Shown: positions 5,767 to 12,901 of the stretch, piece by piece
Position numbering within the stretch: the stretch's first letter is position 1
Layout of the letters: each line of letters opens with the position of its first letter
DNA from: Verrucomicrobiota bacterium
GTDB taxonomy: Bacteria > Verrucomicrobiota > Verrucomicrobiia > Opitutales > Opitutaceae
Direction: 5' to 3'
NCBI GenBank assembly: GCA_023430565.1
Contig: JAEZAD010000072.1
Location: 1 to 14,894 of the forward strand
DNA: 14,894 nucleotides
Notes under the pieces: model-generated
Databases searched by the model: none
Seen by the model: only the letters and a program-made list of their open reading frames with translations
What the model was told of the DNA's origin: nothing
Made by a program: the position numbers and the translations under genes

Positions 5767-7530
5767 CTACGCGGGCGGGGAGGGCGGCTCGGACGACAGG
5801 GCGAAGATTTCAATCGGGGCGGTGCGGCCTTTGACGAGGACGGGGCCGAGGGGGCGGATGACGGGGAGCCCGGGATGGTCGCCGGCGGACGGGACAGCAC
5901 CGGCGGAGGCGATCGTCGCGGCGGTGGCGAGGATGTTGGTGTGGTAGTCGGGGTTGCGCGTGAGGGATTGGAGGCGGGCGGCGATGTTCACGCCGTCGCC
6001 GATAACGGAGTAGTTGAGGCGGCGGTGGGAGCCGATGTTGCCGGCGACGACGCGGGCGGTATTGAGGCCGATGCCGAAGGTGAGTTGAGAGTGGAGGGTT
6101 GAGAGTTGAGAGTTGGATTCGGTGGCGAGGTCGCGGTTGAGGTCGGCGAGGGCGCGCTCCATCGCGACGGCGGCGAGGAGGGCGCGGCGGGCGGCGTCGG
6201 GCTGGGCGACGGGGGCGCCGAAGAGGGCCATGATCGCGTCGCCGATGAATTTATCGATGACGCCGCCGTGGCGCTCGATTTCGGCGGACATGCGGTCGAG
6301 GTAACGGTTGAGGAGCGTGAGGAGTTCGCGGGGTGGGAGTCTTTCGGCGAGGGGGGTGAAGTTGCGAAGATCGGCGAAGAGGATGGTGACCTCGCGTTCT
6401 TCGCCGCCGAGCGCGGCGCCGTCGCGGAGGAGTTGGGCGGCGACTTCGGGGGAGACGTTTTTATCGAGGAGATCGCGGACGCGGTCGCGTTCGGCGAGGC
6501 CGGCGGACATGGCGTTGAAGGCGGAGGCGAGGCGGCCGAGTTCGTCGGCGCGGCGGAGTTCGATGCGGGTGGCGTAGTCGCCGCGGGCGATGACGCGGGT
6601 GTGCGCGGCGAGGGCTTCGACGGGGCGGCTGAGGCGGCGGGCGAAGGCGAGGCCGAGGAGCGCGGCGACGGCGAGGCTGGCGCAGGCGACGGCGAGGAGA
6701 AGGCGCTCGGTGGCGTGGGCGGGGCGGAGTTTTTCCTCGAGGGAAAACTGGAGCGCGAGCGTGGCGCGACGATGGTCGCCGGCGGCGAGAAGGCGCGTGG
6801 CGATGAGCGACGGTTCGCCGGCGAGCGGGAGGGTGACGATGTCGTGGCGTTCGCGGAGGGCGGGGAGTTCGGAGGAGAGCGCAGCGGCGAGGTCGGATGG
6901 GAGCGTGGTGGCGAGGATGCGATTTTCGTGATCGGCGAAGGTGACGTCGACGCGGGTGAGTTCCTTCAGGCGACGCGCGACCGAGTCTTCGATGCGGAAG
7001 CCGACGACGAGCCAGGCGACGATATCGGGGGCACGGACGGGGATGGTGACGAAGGAGAAGAGTTCGCGATCGAGGTAGCCGTAGCCGGTGGCGCGGGGCG
7101 TGGGCGAAGGATCGAGGTCGGCTTGTTCCGCGAGGGAGCGGAAGTGATCGGTGCCGGGGGCGGCGTTGGCGGTGCAGGCGACGGTAAGGCCGTCGAGGGT
7201 GAGGAGCGTGACGACGTCGGCGCCGATGCGGAGGCGGACGCTTTCCAGAGCGGAAGCGAGAGTGGCGGCGTCGGTGTCGGGGTTGGCGAAAAGCGGCTTG
7301 TAGGCGTAGTCGCCGGCGGCGGAGGTGGCGCCGGTGGCGAGGATGTCGTTGCGATCGGCAATGACGCGTTGGAAGACGCTGGCGGCGCTGGCGAGGTCGT
7401 CGGCGATGAGTTGACGGGCGTGAAGGCGATTCGTGCGGGAGACGACGAAGTAGGTGGCGAACTGGGCAGCGGCGACGACGAGGACGACGAGCAGGAGGAG
7501 TTTGGTGCCGAAGCTGCGGAGGCGGATCAC
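5767..7530 (-). CDS. Membrane-bound sensory class III adenylate cyclase (HAMP-linked)
   Basis: Makes cAMP from ATP in response to a periplasmic signal (inferred). The 587 residues divide into TM1 (about 9-30), a periplasmic sensor region (31-275) that looks CACHE-like, TM2 (276-297), a HAMP linker (ending near 350, with RRLSRPVEALAAHTRVIARG) and a class III cyclase domain (376-578). All six catalytic positions are present: metal-binding D387 (FADLRNF) and D431 (FIGDAIMALFG), ATP-selecting K427 and D512, and transition-state N515 and R519 (VIGDGVNIAARL). The Lys/Asp pair predicts adenylate rather than guanylate cyclase. Residues 473-483 (NSQLSTLHSQL) are encoded by a short DNA repeat inserted in a surface linker. 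The gene is last of a minus-strand run, 88 bases after the cupredoxin gene; an 'accgcaaag' repeat fills that gap. Confidence 0.9.
   Translation of the reverse strand: MIRLRSFGTKLLLLVVLVVAAAQFATYFVVSRTNRLHARQLIADDLASAASVFQRVIADRNDILATGATSAAGDYAYKPLFANPDTDAATLASALESVRLRIGADVVTLLTLDGLTVACTANAAPGTDHFRSLAEQADLDPSPTPRATGYGYLDRELFSFVTIPVRAPDIVAWLVVGFRIEDSVARRLKELTRVDVTFADHENRILATTLPSDLAAALSSELPALRERHDIVTLPLAGEPSLIATRLLAAGDHRRATLALQFSLEEKLRPAHATERLLLAVACASLAVAALLGLAFARRLSRPVEALAAHTRVIARGDYATRIELRRADELGRLASAFNAMSAGLAERDRVRDLLDKNVSPEVAAQLLRDGAALGGEEREVTILFADLRNFTPLAERLPPRELLTLLNRYLDRMSAEIERHGGVIDKFIGDAIMALFGAPVAQPDAARRALLAAVAMERALADLNRDLATESNSQLSTLHSQLTFGIGLNTARVVAGNIGSHRRLNYSVIGDGVNIAARLQSLTRNPDYHTNILATAATIASAGAVPSAGDHPGLPVIRPLGPVLVKGRTAPIEIFALSSEPPSPPA
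6082..6114. repeat. In-frame 'gagttgagagt' tandem repeat inside the cyclase gene
   Basis: Degenerate 7-13 base units: gagttgagagt, ggagggttgagagt, tgagagtt. On the coding strand it reads aactctcaactctcaaccct and so on, translating to NSQLSTLHSQL. It falls exactly between a conserved helix and the GIGLNT strand of the cyclase fold. Its length of 33 bases keeps the frame. Confidence 0.7.
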
Positions 7531-7553
7531 GGCAGTCGAAAAGGGGATTGGTT

Positions 7554-7582
7554 GAACCGCAAAGCACGCAAAGGCCGCAGAG
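7554..7582. repeat. 'ccgcaaagcacgcaaagg' repeat, plus orientation
   Basis: Reads aaccgcaaagcacgcaaagg, then ccgcagagg. It is opposite in orientation to 3774-3798. It occupies the 88-base gap between the cupredoxin stop and the cyclase start, within the cyclase leader. Confidence 0.55.
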
Positions 7583-7618
7583 GGCGGGCGGGCTTTGAGA
7601 TACTATCGTTCGGTTCTT

Positions 7619-8269
7619 CTATCTGTAGCCGACGGGACCGGAGTCGGGGGCGCGGCGGATGCGTCGGTCGGGGCGGAGGGTGACGGTGATGGTTTGGGTG
7701 GAGGGGTCGGAGGGGTCGATGACGACGTCGCGTGTCACGGTTTTTGGGATACGCGGGTGCCAGACTTCGAGGCGGTAGCGGCCGGCGGGGACGGCGGCGA
7801 GAGGGGCGAGACCGTCGGCGGCGGTTTTGGCGAAGTGGGGCGTGGCGAGGACGACGATGTGGGCGGACATCCAGTCGTGGATGTTGCAGCCAAGGGTGAC
7901 GACACCTGGCTGGTCGAAGAGGAGCGGATCGTGGGTTTCGCCTTTGTAGAGCGGAAGCTCGAAGGATTTGGTTTTCGAGAGGGAGTAGACGTGGTGCTGG
8001 ATGGCGTCGCGATTCGGGAAGCTCACGCGGGTGCCGGCGACGATCGCGGTGACGTAAGGCGAGAATTCTTCGTCGATTTGAGAGATGACGACGGGATTGG
8101 CAGGAGGCGTGAGCGCGGGCGGCGTGGTGGCGTCGAGCGGGGTGAGGGAGGCGACGGCGTCGGCGACGGGTTGGTGTTTGGGATCGGTGACTTCGACGCG
8201 GATATCGGCGCGAGCGAGAGGCGCTGCGGCCACGATCAAAGCGAGGAGGATGGAGAGGGATTTAACCAC
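7619..8269 (-). CDS. Secreted cupredoxin-domain protein (methylamine-utilisation-like)
   Basis: Probable periplasmic blue-copper protein: a short electron carrier or copper-binding domain. The reading frame can begin at GTG 8287, but the first codons there come from an intergenic repeat; GTG 8269 (216 residues) starts right before a clean signal peptide (VKSLSILLALIVAAAPLARA, then DIRV), so I prefer it. Numbered from GTG 8287, the cupredoxin signatures are NRDAIQHHVYSLS (His98/His99) and GCNIHDWM, giving the Cys134, His137 and Met140 ligands of a type 1 copper site. A C-terminal region (151-207) with VPAGRYRLEVWHPRIP resembles a carboxypeptidase-regulatory-like beta domain. Similar proteins are annotated 'methylamine utilization protein', usually without mau genes, as here. 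It lies between the barrel gene (75 bases upstream) and the cyclase gene, suggesting one transcript. Confidence 0.8.
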   Translation of the reverse strand: MVKSLSILLALIVAAAPLARADIRVEVTDPKHQPVADAVASLTPLDATTPPALTPPANPVVISQIDEEFSPYVTAIVAGTRVSFPNRDAIQHHVYSLSKTKSFELPLYKGETHDPLLFDQPGVVTLGCNIHDWMSAHIVVLATPHFAKTAADGLAPLAAVPAGRYRLEVWHPRIPKTVTRDVVIDPSDPSTQTITVTLRPDRRIRRAPDSGPVGYR

Positions 8270-8299
8270 GGATGGGCGCGGATTCACACGGATGGGGAT
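8266..8299. repeat. 'aaccacggatgg...cacacggatgg' repeat at a gene start
   Basis: Plus strand reads ttaaccacggatgggcgcgg, then attcacacggatgg. It is related in wording to the 'cccacggattacacgg' elements near the left end. It covers the GTG 8287 start candidate of the cupredoxin gene and abuts GTG 8269. Confidence 0.55.
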
Positions 8300-8344
8300 G
8301 AGGAAACACGGGAGATCAACGAAAGCGGAAAAGGCGGGCGTGGA

Positions 8345-9241
8345 CTAGAAGCGATGGAGGAGGGAGAGGGAGACGAGGTCCTGGCGGTAGTTGACGCCGA
8401 TGCGGTTGGTGGCGTCGATGCGCTCGAAGCGGAACGGGAGCGAGGTGTTGCGGCCGAGGGCGGGGGAAAGCTCGAGCCAGAAAAGATTCGCGTCACCGGA
8501 AACCCGATACGAAACCCAGCTGGGTCCGTAGAGGTGCGTGGCGAGGCGGGGGACGCTGCGATAGTAGTCGAGGACGGAGGGGCCAAAATCACCGGCGAGG
8601 GCGCGGGCCCAGGTGGGACCGGCGGCGTTGGCGGTGAAATAGCCGGCGAAGCGGGCGGCGCCGGCGGTGAGTTGCCAGCGGGGGTTGACGTCCCAGGTGA
8701 GCTGGGCGGAAAGCTGGCGGTGGGAGACGTCGAAGGCGGCGTGACGGGCGGCGTGGCGCGACCAGTCGGCGTGGAGCGAGGCGCGGAAGGCGGAGGTGAG
8801 GCGTTTTGAAAAACGAAGGCCGAGCGATTGGGTCCAGCCGCGAGCGGCGGTGAGGCGGGCGTGGCGGTGTTGGGCGGCGAGAGTGAGATCGAATGTGGGG
8901 GCGAAGGCGCCGAGACCGATGCGGCGGCGGAGGCCGAGTTGCGGGCCGAGGGTGAGGGTGTCGGCGCGGTCGTAAGCGGGGACGTGTTCGAGGGTGGCGG
9001 CGAAGTCGGCGGAGGTGACGAAGCGGGATTTCCAACTGCGAAACGTGGTGGCGGCGGCGGTGGCGGAGAAGCGGGCGGCTTCGCGCTGGTCGGGCGGATT
9101 CGAGGTGCGGCTGATGTTGTCGATCCAGGTGGCGGAGGTTTCGGTGCGGAAGGACAGCGCGTTGGCGGCGGCGTGCAGCGAGGCGGCGAGGCAGCCGAAC
9201 GCGCAGACGAACAAGACGAGCAGTCGGGGGTGGAAAGGCAT
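8345..9241 (-). CDS. Predicted outer-membrane beta-barrel protein
   Basis: 298 residues with a signal peptide (residues 1-25, MPFHPRLLVLFVCAFGCLAA..., cleavage after HAA or ANA). The mature chain is a series of alternating, aromatic-rich strands with short turns (for example FRTETSATWIDNISRTS, SRFVTSADFAATLEHVPAY, LSAQLTWDVNPRWQLTAGAARFAGYF). It ends in SLSLLHRF with a terminal Phe, the classical C-terminal signal for outer-membrane insertion. Strand count by eye is about 12-14. No TonB box or plug domain is present, so it is not a TonB-dependent receptor. The substrate is unknown. The ATG at 9241 has no clear ribosome binding site. It is 74 bases after the peptidase gene and upstream of the cupredoxin gene on the same strand, which suggests a shared envelope function. 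Confidence 0.75.
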   Translation of the reverse strand: MPFHPRLLVLFVCAFGCLAASLHAAANALSFRTETSATWIDNISRTSNPPDQREAARFSATAAATTFRSWKSRFVTSADFAATLEHVPAYDRADTLTLGPQLGLRRRIGLGAFAPTFDLTLAAQHRHARLTAARGWTQSLGLRFSKRLTSAFRASLHADWSRHAARHAAFDVSHRQLSAQLTWDVNPRWQLTAGAARFAGYFTANAAGPTWARALAGDFGPSVLDYYRSVPRLATHLYGPSWVSYRVSGDANLFWLELSPALGRNTSLPFRFERIDATNRIGVNYRQDLVSLSLLHRF

Positions 9242-9315
9242 GCGGGCGCGCCGATAGGAGCAGACGACGGGTGAGCGCGCGAGGAGAAGGAGCGGCCGGA
9301 GGGCGCCGGGCGCGA

Positions 9316-11361
9316 TCAGGAATCCGCGGGCGGGGTGGGCAAGGGGGCGAGATGCAGGGCGAGGAACGCTTCGATGTCGGCGAACAGTTTGGCGCGGTTT
9401 TTCGGTTCTTTGATGCTGTGACCCTCGTTCGAGAAGTAGAGCACCTGCGGTTTTTTGCCGGCCTTGCCGAGTGCGGAAACGATTTTACGCGCCTGCTTCG
9501 GCGGCACGACGCGGTCGTCCTTGCCTTGGACGATGAAGACGGGGGCCTCGATGCGATCGGCGAAGGTGACCGGTGAGATCGAGGAGAGGAAGGCCGCATC
9601 GGTTTTGGGGTCGCCGATCCACTCCTGGAAGTGGAGGAAGGCGTAGCGATATTCCTCTCCTTTGCGTTCGCGGACGATGTCGGTCCAGTCGGTGACGCCG
9701 GCGATGGAGATGCCGCAGCGATAGAGGTCGGGGGTGTGCGCGAGTGCGTAGAGTGCGGAATAGCCGCCGTAACTTCCGCCGACGATCGCGACGCGCGAAG
9801 GATCGGCGATGCCCTGGGCGATGGCCCAGCGGGTGGCGTCTTCGATGTCGGTTTGGATGCCGCGGCCGATCTCGCGTTTTCCTTTCTCGTAGAACTCGCT
9901 GCCGTAGCCGGGCGAGCCGCGGTAGTTCACCTGCAGCACGGCGTAGCCGCGGCTGGTGAGGAATTGAACCATGGGGTTGTAGCCCCAGATGTCGCGCACG
10001 GTCGGGCCGCCGTGCGGCAGCACGACGAGCGGGTGGTTTTTCTTTGGTTGGTCGGGCGGAAGGCTCACGTAGCCGTGGATCGTTTCGCCGTCGCGTGCCT
10101 TGAATTTCATCGGGAGCATGGCTGCCATGCGTTCGACGGGCGTTTGCGGCAGGCGGTGGCCCAGGCGGGAAAGCGAAGGGCGATCGGAACTGAGGTCGGC
10201 GAGGTAGTAGGCTCCGGGGTCGCGATCGGAAAAGGCGAGGATGAGAAAACGTTTCTCGTTGCGGGAGCGATTGACGATGACGTTGACGGTGTCGCGCAGG
10301 CGGGCGTCGATCGCCTTCTGGATGGAATCCAGTCCCGGGTCGAACCAGTGAACGCGGGGACCCTCGGTGAAGTAGCGGATGCCGACCACGGTGCCGACGA
10401 GATCGGAACCGATCGGGCCCGCGAGCGGGATGCCGTCGACCGAGGGGGCGCCTTTGTCGGGGATGATGTCGTAGTGCTCGTGTCCCGCGATGATGTCGCC
10501 GAGCTTTTCGGCGGAGAGGTCGTAGTAGTAGACGGCGCGGCGATGGTGTTCGTTGGTCGCGGCGACGATGAGACGTTGGTCTTCGTAGTCGAAGCCGAGC
10601 GGCGTGACCTTGCCGAGGGACGGGTCGAAGAAGGGCAGCGTGCGCCATTTGGCCTGCTCGTTCTCGCGATAGATCACGCCGAAGCGAAGGCCGTCGCGGG
10701 TGATGCCGAGACGCACGACGCCGGAGCGATCGACGACCCAGTGCGTGACGTTGCCGGGGTTCTTGACGATCTTCCGCCACTCGCCGGTGAGGGTGCTGAC
10801 CTTGACGACGTCGGGGAAGATGACGTCTTCGCCCGAGTTCGAGCCGAGATCGATCATGAGGACGTTCTGATCCTTGTCCTCGAAGGAATGGATGATCTGT
10901 CGGGCGATGAGCGGGGTCGGATCGGTGGGGTCGACATCGGCGCCGGCGAAGGCGGCCCAGTTTTTGCCGTCGCAATCGACGGCGCTCAGGCCGGTCCACC
11001 GCGAGCCGTCCCAAACCGTGGTCAAAAAGCTGATACGGGTGTCGCTGATCCAGCGGAAGGCGGAGACCTCCTTGTGGAGCCCGGTGCGGGTTTCCCCGGG
11101 GTTGATGCGGACGATCTTCCGGGTGGCGAGATTCATCACGATCAACCATGTCTTCCCCTTGGATTCGACGAGCGAGGCGAGGTGGCTGCCGTCGGGCGAA
11201 AGGCGAGCGCGGGAGAGCTGCGGGCTGGCGGCGAAGGTTTCGATGGGGATCAACTCGGCGGCGGGAGCGGGAAGGACGACGTTGAGCAGCGCGAGGGCGA
11301 GAAGCCAGGTGCGGGCCGGAAGCAGGCGGGCGCGGGGCAGGAAGAGCGCAGAGATGTTCAT
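9316..11361 (-). CDS. Secreted S9-family prolyl oligopeptidase-type serine peptidase
   Basis: Exported peptidase of the S9 (prolyl oligopeptidase/acylaminoacyl-peptidase) family, 681 residues, which is typical. The start at ATG 11361 gives a signal peptide (MNISALFLPRARLLPARTWL, then LALALLNVVLPAPAA). The reading frame stays open further upstream, but that part has no domain features. Residues about 40-400 form the beta-propeller-like N-domain (ARLSPDGSHLASLV is a typical blade). The alpha/beta hydrolase domain (about 415-670) has PHGGP (449-453), NYRGSPGYG, the nucleophile S530 in GGSYGG, D616 in QGKDDRVVP and H648 in NEGHS, a complete triad. It cleaves short peptides, often after Pro or N-acyl residues; specificity is not readable. 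It is first in the minus-strand run and divergent from the sigma factor gene, sharing a 169-base promoter region. Confidence 0.92.
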   Translation of the reverse strand: MNISALFLPRARLLPARTWLLALALLNVVLPAPAAELIPIETFAASPQLSRARLSPDGSHLASLVESKGKTWLIVMNLATRKIVRINPGETRTGLHKEVSAFRWISDTRISFLTTVWDGSRWTGLSAVDCDGKNWAAFAGADVDPTDPTPLIARQIIHSFEDKDQNVLMIDLGSNSGEDVIFPDVVKVSTLTGEWRKIVKNPGNVTHWVVDRSGVVRLGITRDGLRFGVIYRENEQAKWRTLPFFDPSLGKVTPLGFDYEDQRLIVAATNEHHRRAVYYYDLSAEKLGDIIAGHEHYDIIPDKGAPSVDGIPLAGPIGSDLVGTVVGIRYFTEGPRVHWFDPGLDSIQKAIDARLRDTVNVIVNRSRNEKRFLILAFSDRDPGAYYLADLSSDRPSLSRLGHRLPQTPVERMAAMLPMKFKARDGETIHGYVSLPPDQPKKNHPLVVLPHGGPTVRDIWGYNPMVQFLTSRGYAVLQVNYRGSPGYGSEFYEKGKREIGRGIQTDIEDATRWAIAQGIADPSRVAIVGGSYGGYSALYALAHTPDLYRCGISIAGVTDWTDIVRERKGEEYRYAFLHFQEWIGDPKTDAAFLSSISPVTFADRIEAPVFIVQGKDDRVVPPKQARKIVSALGKAGKKPQVLYFSNEGHSIKEPKNRAKLFADIEAFLALHLAPLPTPPADS

Positions 11362-11450
11362 GGGCGGAGAGGCAACCGACTGGAGATAAGCATTCCGAGG
11401 CCGGGGCGAAGAACGCAATCCTGCACCGGGGCGAGGGCGCCGTCGGGGTG

Positions 11451-11481
11451 ACGGGACGCGAAATAGGAAAACGGGACGCGA
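11451..11481. promoter_or_regulatory. Pair of 11-bp direct repeats 20 bp apart, candidate operator
   Basis: ACGGGACGCGA occurs at 11451-11461 and again at 11471-11481, a spacing of exactly 20 bp, or two helical turns. A-rich spacers follow each (aataggaaa and ggaaatttg). The pair lies 50-80 bases before the sigma factor start and about 90 bases before the divergent peptidase start. This geometry suits a dimeric regulator or stacked half-sites, but no known consensus is matched. Base composition dips here relative to both genes, as expected for a promoter. Confidence 0.4.
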
Positions 11482-11530
11482 GGAAATTTGTGCGATTTTC
11501 GGGCGGGCGGGTGCTAAGGGGAGAAGTGCA

Positions 11531-12901
11531 ATGATGGACGATGCGGAACTTTTGCGGCGGTTTGCGGCGGAGCGAGCGCAGGAGGCGTTCGCGGAGCTGG
11601 TGCGCCGGCACGTGGATTTCGTGTTTTCGGCGGCGCGGCGGCAGACGAATGGAGATGCGCATCTGGCGCAGGACGTGACGCAGATGGTGTTCGCGGATCT
11701 GGCGCGGAAGGCGCGAACGCTGGCGGGGCGACGTGTGCTCGCAGGGTGGTTGTTTGTGAGCACGCGCTATGCGGCGGCGAAGCTGGTGCGGAGCGAACGG
11801 CGGCGCAGGCGGCGCGAAGAGGCGGCTTATATGAATGCGGAGACGAATGCCGGCACGGGCGCGGCGGAATGGGATCGCATGCGGCCGGTGATCGATGAGG
11901 CGATGAGTGAGTTGGGAGAGGTGGAGCGCGAGGCGGTGTTGTTGCGATTTTTCGAAGGGCGGGGATTTGGGGAGGTGGGAGAGCGGTTGCGGTTGAGCGA
12001 GAATGCGGCGCGGATGCGCGTGGAGCGGGCGCTGGGGAAATTGGAGGCGCTGCTCGCGAAGCGCGGGGTGACGTCGACGAGTGGCGCGCTGGCGCTGGTG
12101 TTGGCGCAGCAGGCGGTGGTGGCGGCGCCGGCGGGGCTGGCGGCGAGCGTGAGCGGCGCGGCGCTGGCGGGTGGCGGTGCGCTGGCGGCGGGTGGCGCGC
12201 TGGTGGCTTTTATGAGTGCGACGAAACTTCAGGTGGGGCTGGCGGGTGCGGTGGTGCTGGCGGGGGCGGGTGGAATCGTGATGGAGGAACGAGCGTTGCG
12301 GACGGCACGAGCGGAAGCGGTAGATCTGCGACTCGACGAGGCGCGCTGGGCGGAAACGCGGGAAGAGAATCGAAAGTTGTCCGCGGCGGCGGCGGCGGCG
12401 CAGCAGATCGGGGGCGCGGATGTTCTGGTGCAGCGGGCGCTAGATGAACTGGCGTCGCTTCGCGAGGAGGAGCGAAAATCCGAGAGCCAGCGCGCGGCGG
12501 AGGCGATGCGCGCGGCGGCGAGGATGCGCGTGGACGCGGCGCTGGCGGCGTCGCGCGCGATTGGAAATGGCGACCTGATGCCGAAACCGAGCCGAACAAT
12601 ACCGCCGAAATATCCGGACGAGATGCGGGCGGTGGGGATGCCGGGGAAGGTGGTGGTCGGCGTGACGATCGATGCCGAAGGGAATGTGGTCCGGGTCACG
12701 CCGGTCCAATCGACGCATGAAGGGTTCGAGGATGCGGCGATCGAGGCGGTGGCGCAGTGGACGTTTCAGCCAGGGGTGAAAGGCGGGAGGTTGGTGAACA
12801 CGCGAATCGAGATGCCGATCTTGTTTTCGTTGGCGGGCAGCGAGGCGGAGGGCGGGGAATTGAAGCCTTCGCGCAATGCGCGGTGGCTCGATGGCTCATG
12901 A
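11531..12901 (+). CDS. ECF sigma factor fused to hydrophobic segments and a TonB C-terminal domain
   Basis: 456 residues. The N-terminal part is an ECF sigma-70 factor: region 2 about 4-92, with FAELVRRHVDFVFSAARR and DVTQMVFADLARKAR, and region 4 about 117-175, with LGEVEREAVLLRFFEGRGF and LSENAARMRVERALGKL. An Ala/Gly-rich hydrophobic stretch (185-228) and a stronger helix (232-251) come next, then a charged coiled-coil-prone stretch (252-340). Residues 355-434 match the TonB C-terminal domain: PPKYPDEMRAVGMPGKVVVG, VTIDAEGNVVRVTPVQS, AIEAVAQWTFQPG and the closing IEMPILFSL. This predicts a membrane-tethered sigma factor. If only one helix crosses, TonB_C is periplasmic; if two cross, it is cytoplasmic. 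The start at ATG ATG 11531 has aggggag about 7 bases upstream. No anti-sigma factor is in view. The next gene overlaps by ATGA. Confidence 0.87.
   Translation: MMDDAELLRRFAAERAQEAFAELVRRHVDFVFSAARRQTNGDAHLAQDVTQMVFADLARKARTLAGRRVLAGWLFVSTRYAAAKLVRSERRRRRREEAAYMNAETNAGTGAAEWDRMRPVIDEAMSELGEVEREAVLLRFFEGRGFGEVGERLRLSENAARMRVERALGKLEALLAKRGVTSTSGALALVLAQQAVVAAPAGLAASVSGAALAGGGALAAGGALVAFMSATKLQVGLAGAVVLAGAGGIVMEERALRTARAEAVDLRLDEARWAETREENRKLSAAAAAAQQIGGADVLVQRALDELASLREEERKSESQRAAEAMRAAARMRVDAALAASRAIGNGDLMPKPSRTIPPKYPDEMRAVGMPGKVVVGVTIDAEGNVVRVTPVQSTHEGFEDAAIEAVAQWTFQPGVKGGRLVNTRIEMPILFSLAGSEAEGGELKPSRNARWLDGS

Noticed and set aside
5975..7683. Very long plus-strand open frames opposite the cyclase and cupredoxin genes (also 7595-8809 and 9631-11451)
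   Set aside because: They are Gly/Glu/Asp-rich mirror frames of high-GC minus-strand genes that carry clear motifs; they have no domain features of their own.
11362..11763. N-terminal extension of the S9 peptidase upstream of ATG 11361
   Set aside because: It would overlap the start of the divergent sigma gene, and ATG 11361 already gives a proper signal peptide.
12757..12897. In-frame upstream extension of the coiled-coil membrane protein
   Set aside because: It lies wholly within the TonB domain coding region of the previous gene; the ATGA overlap at 12898 gives an immediate membrane helix.
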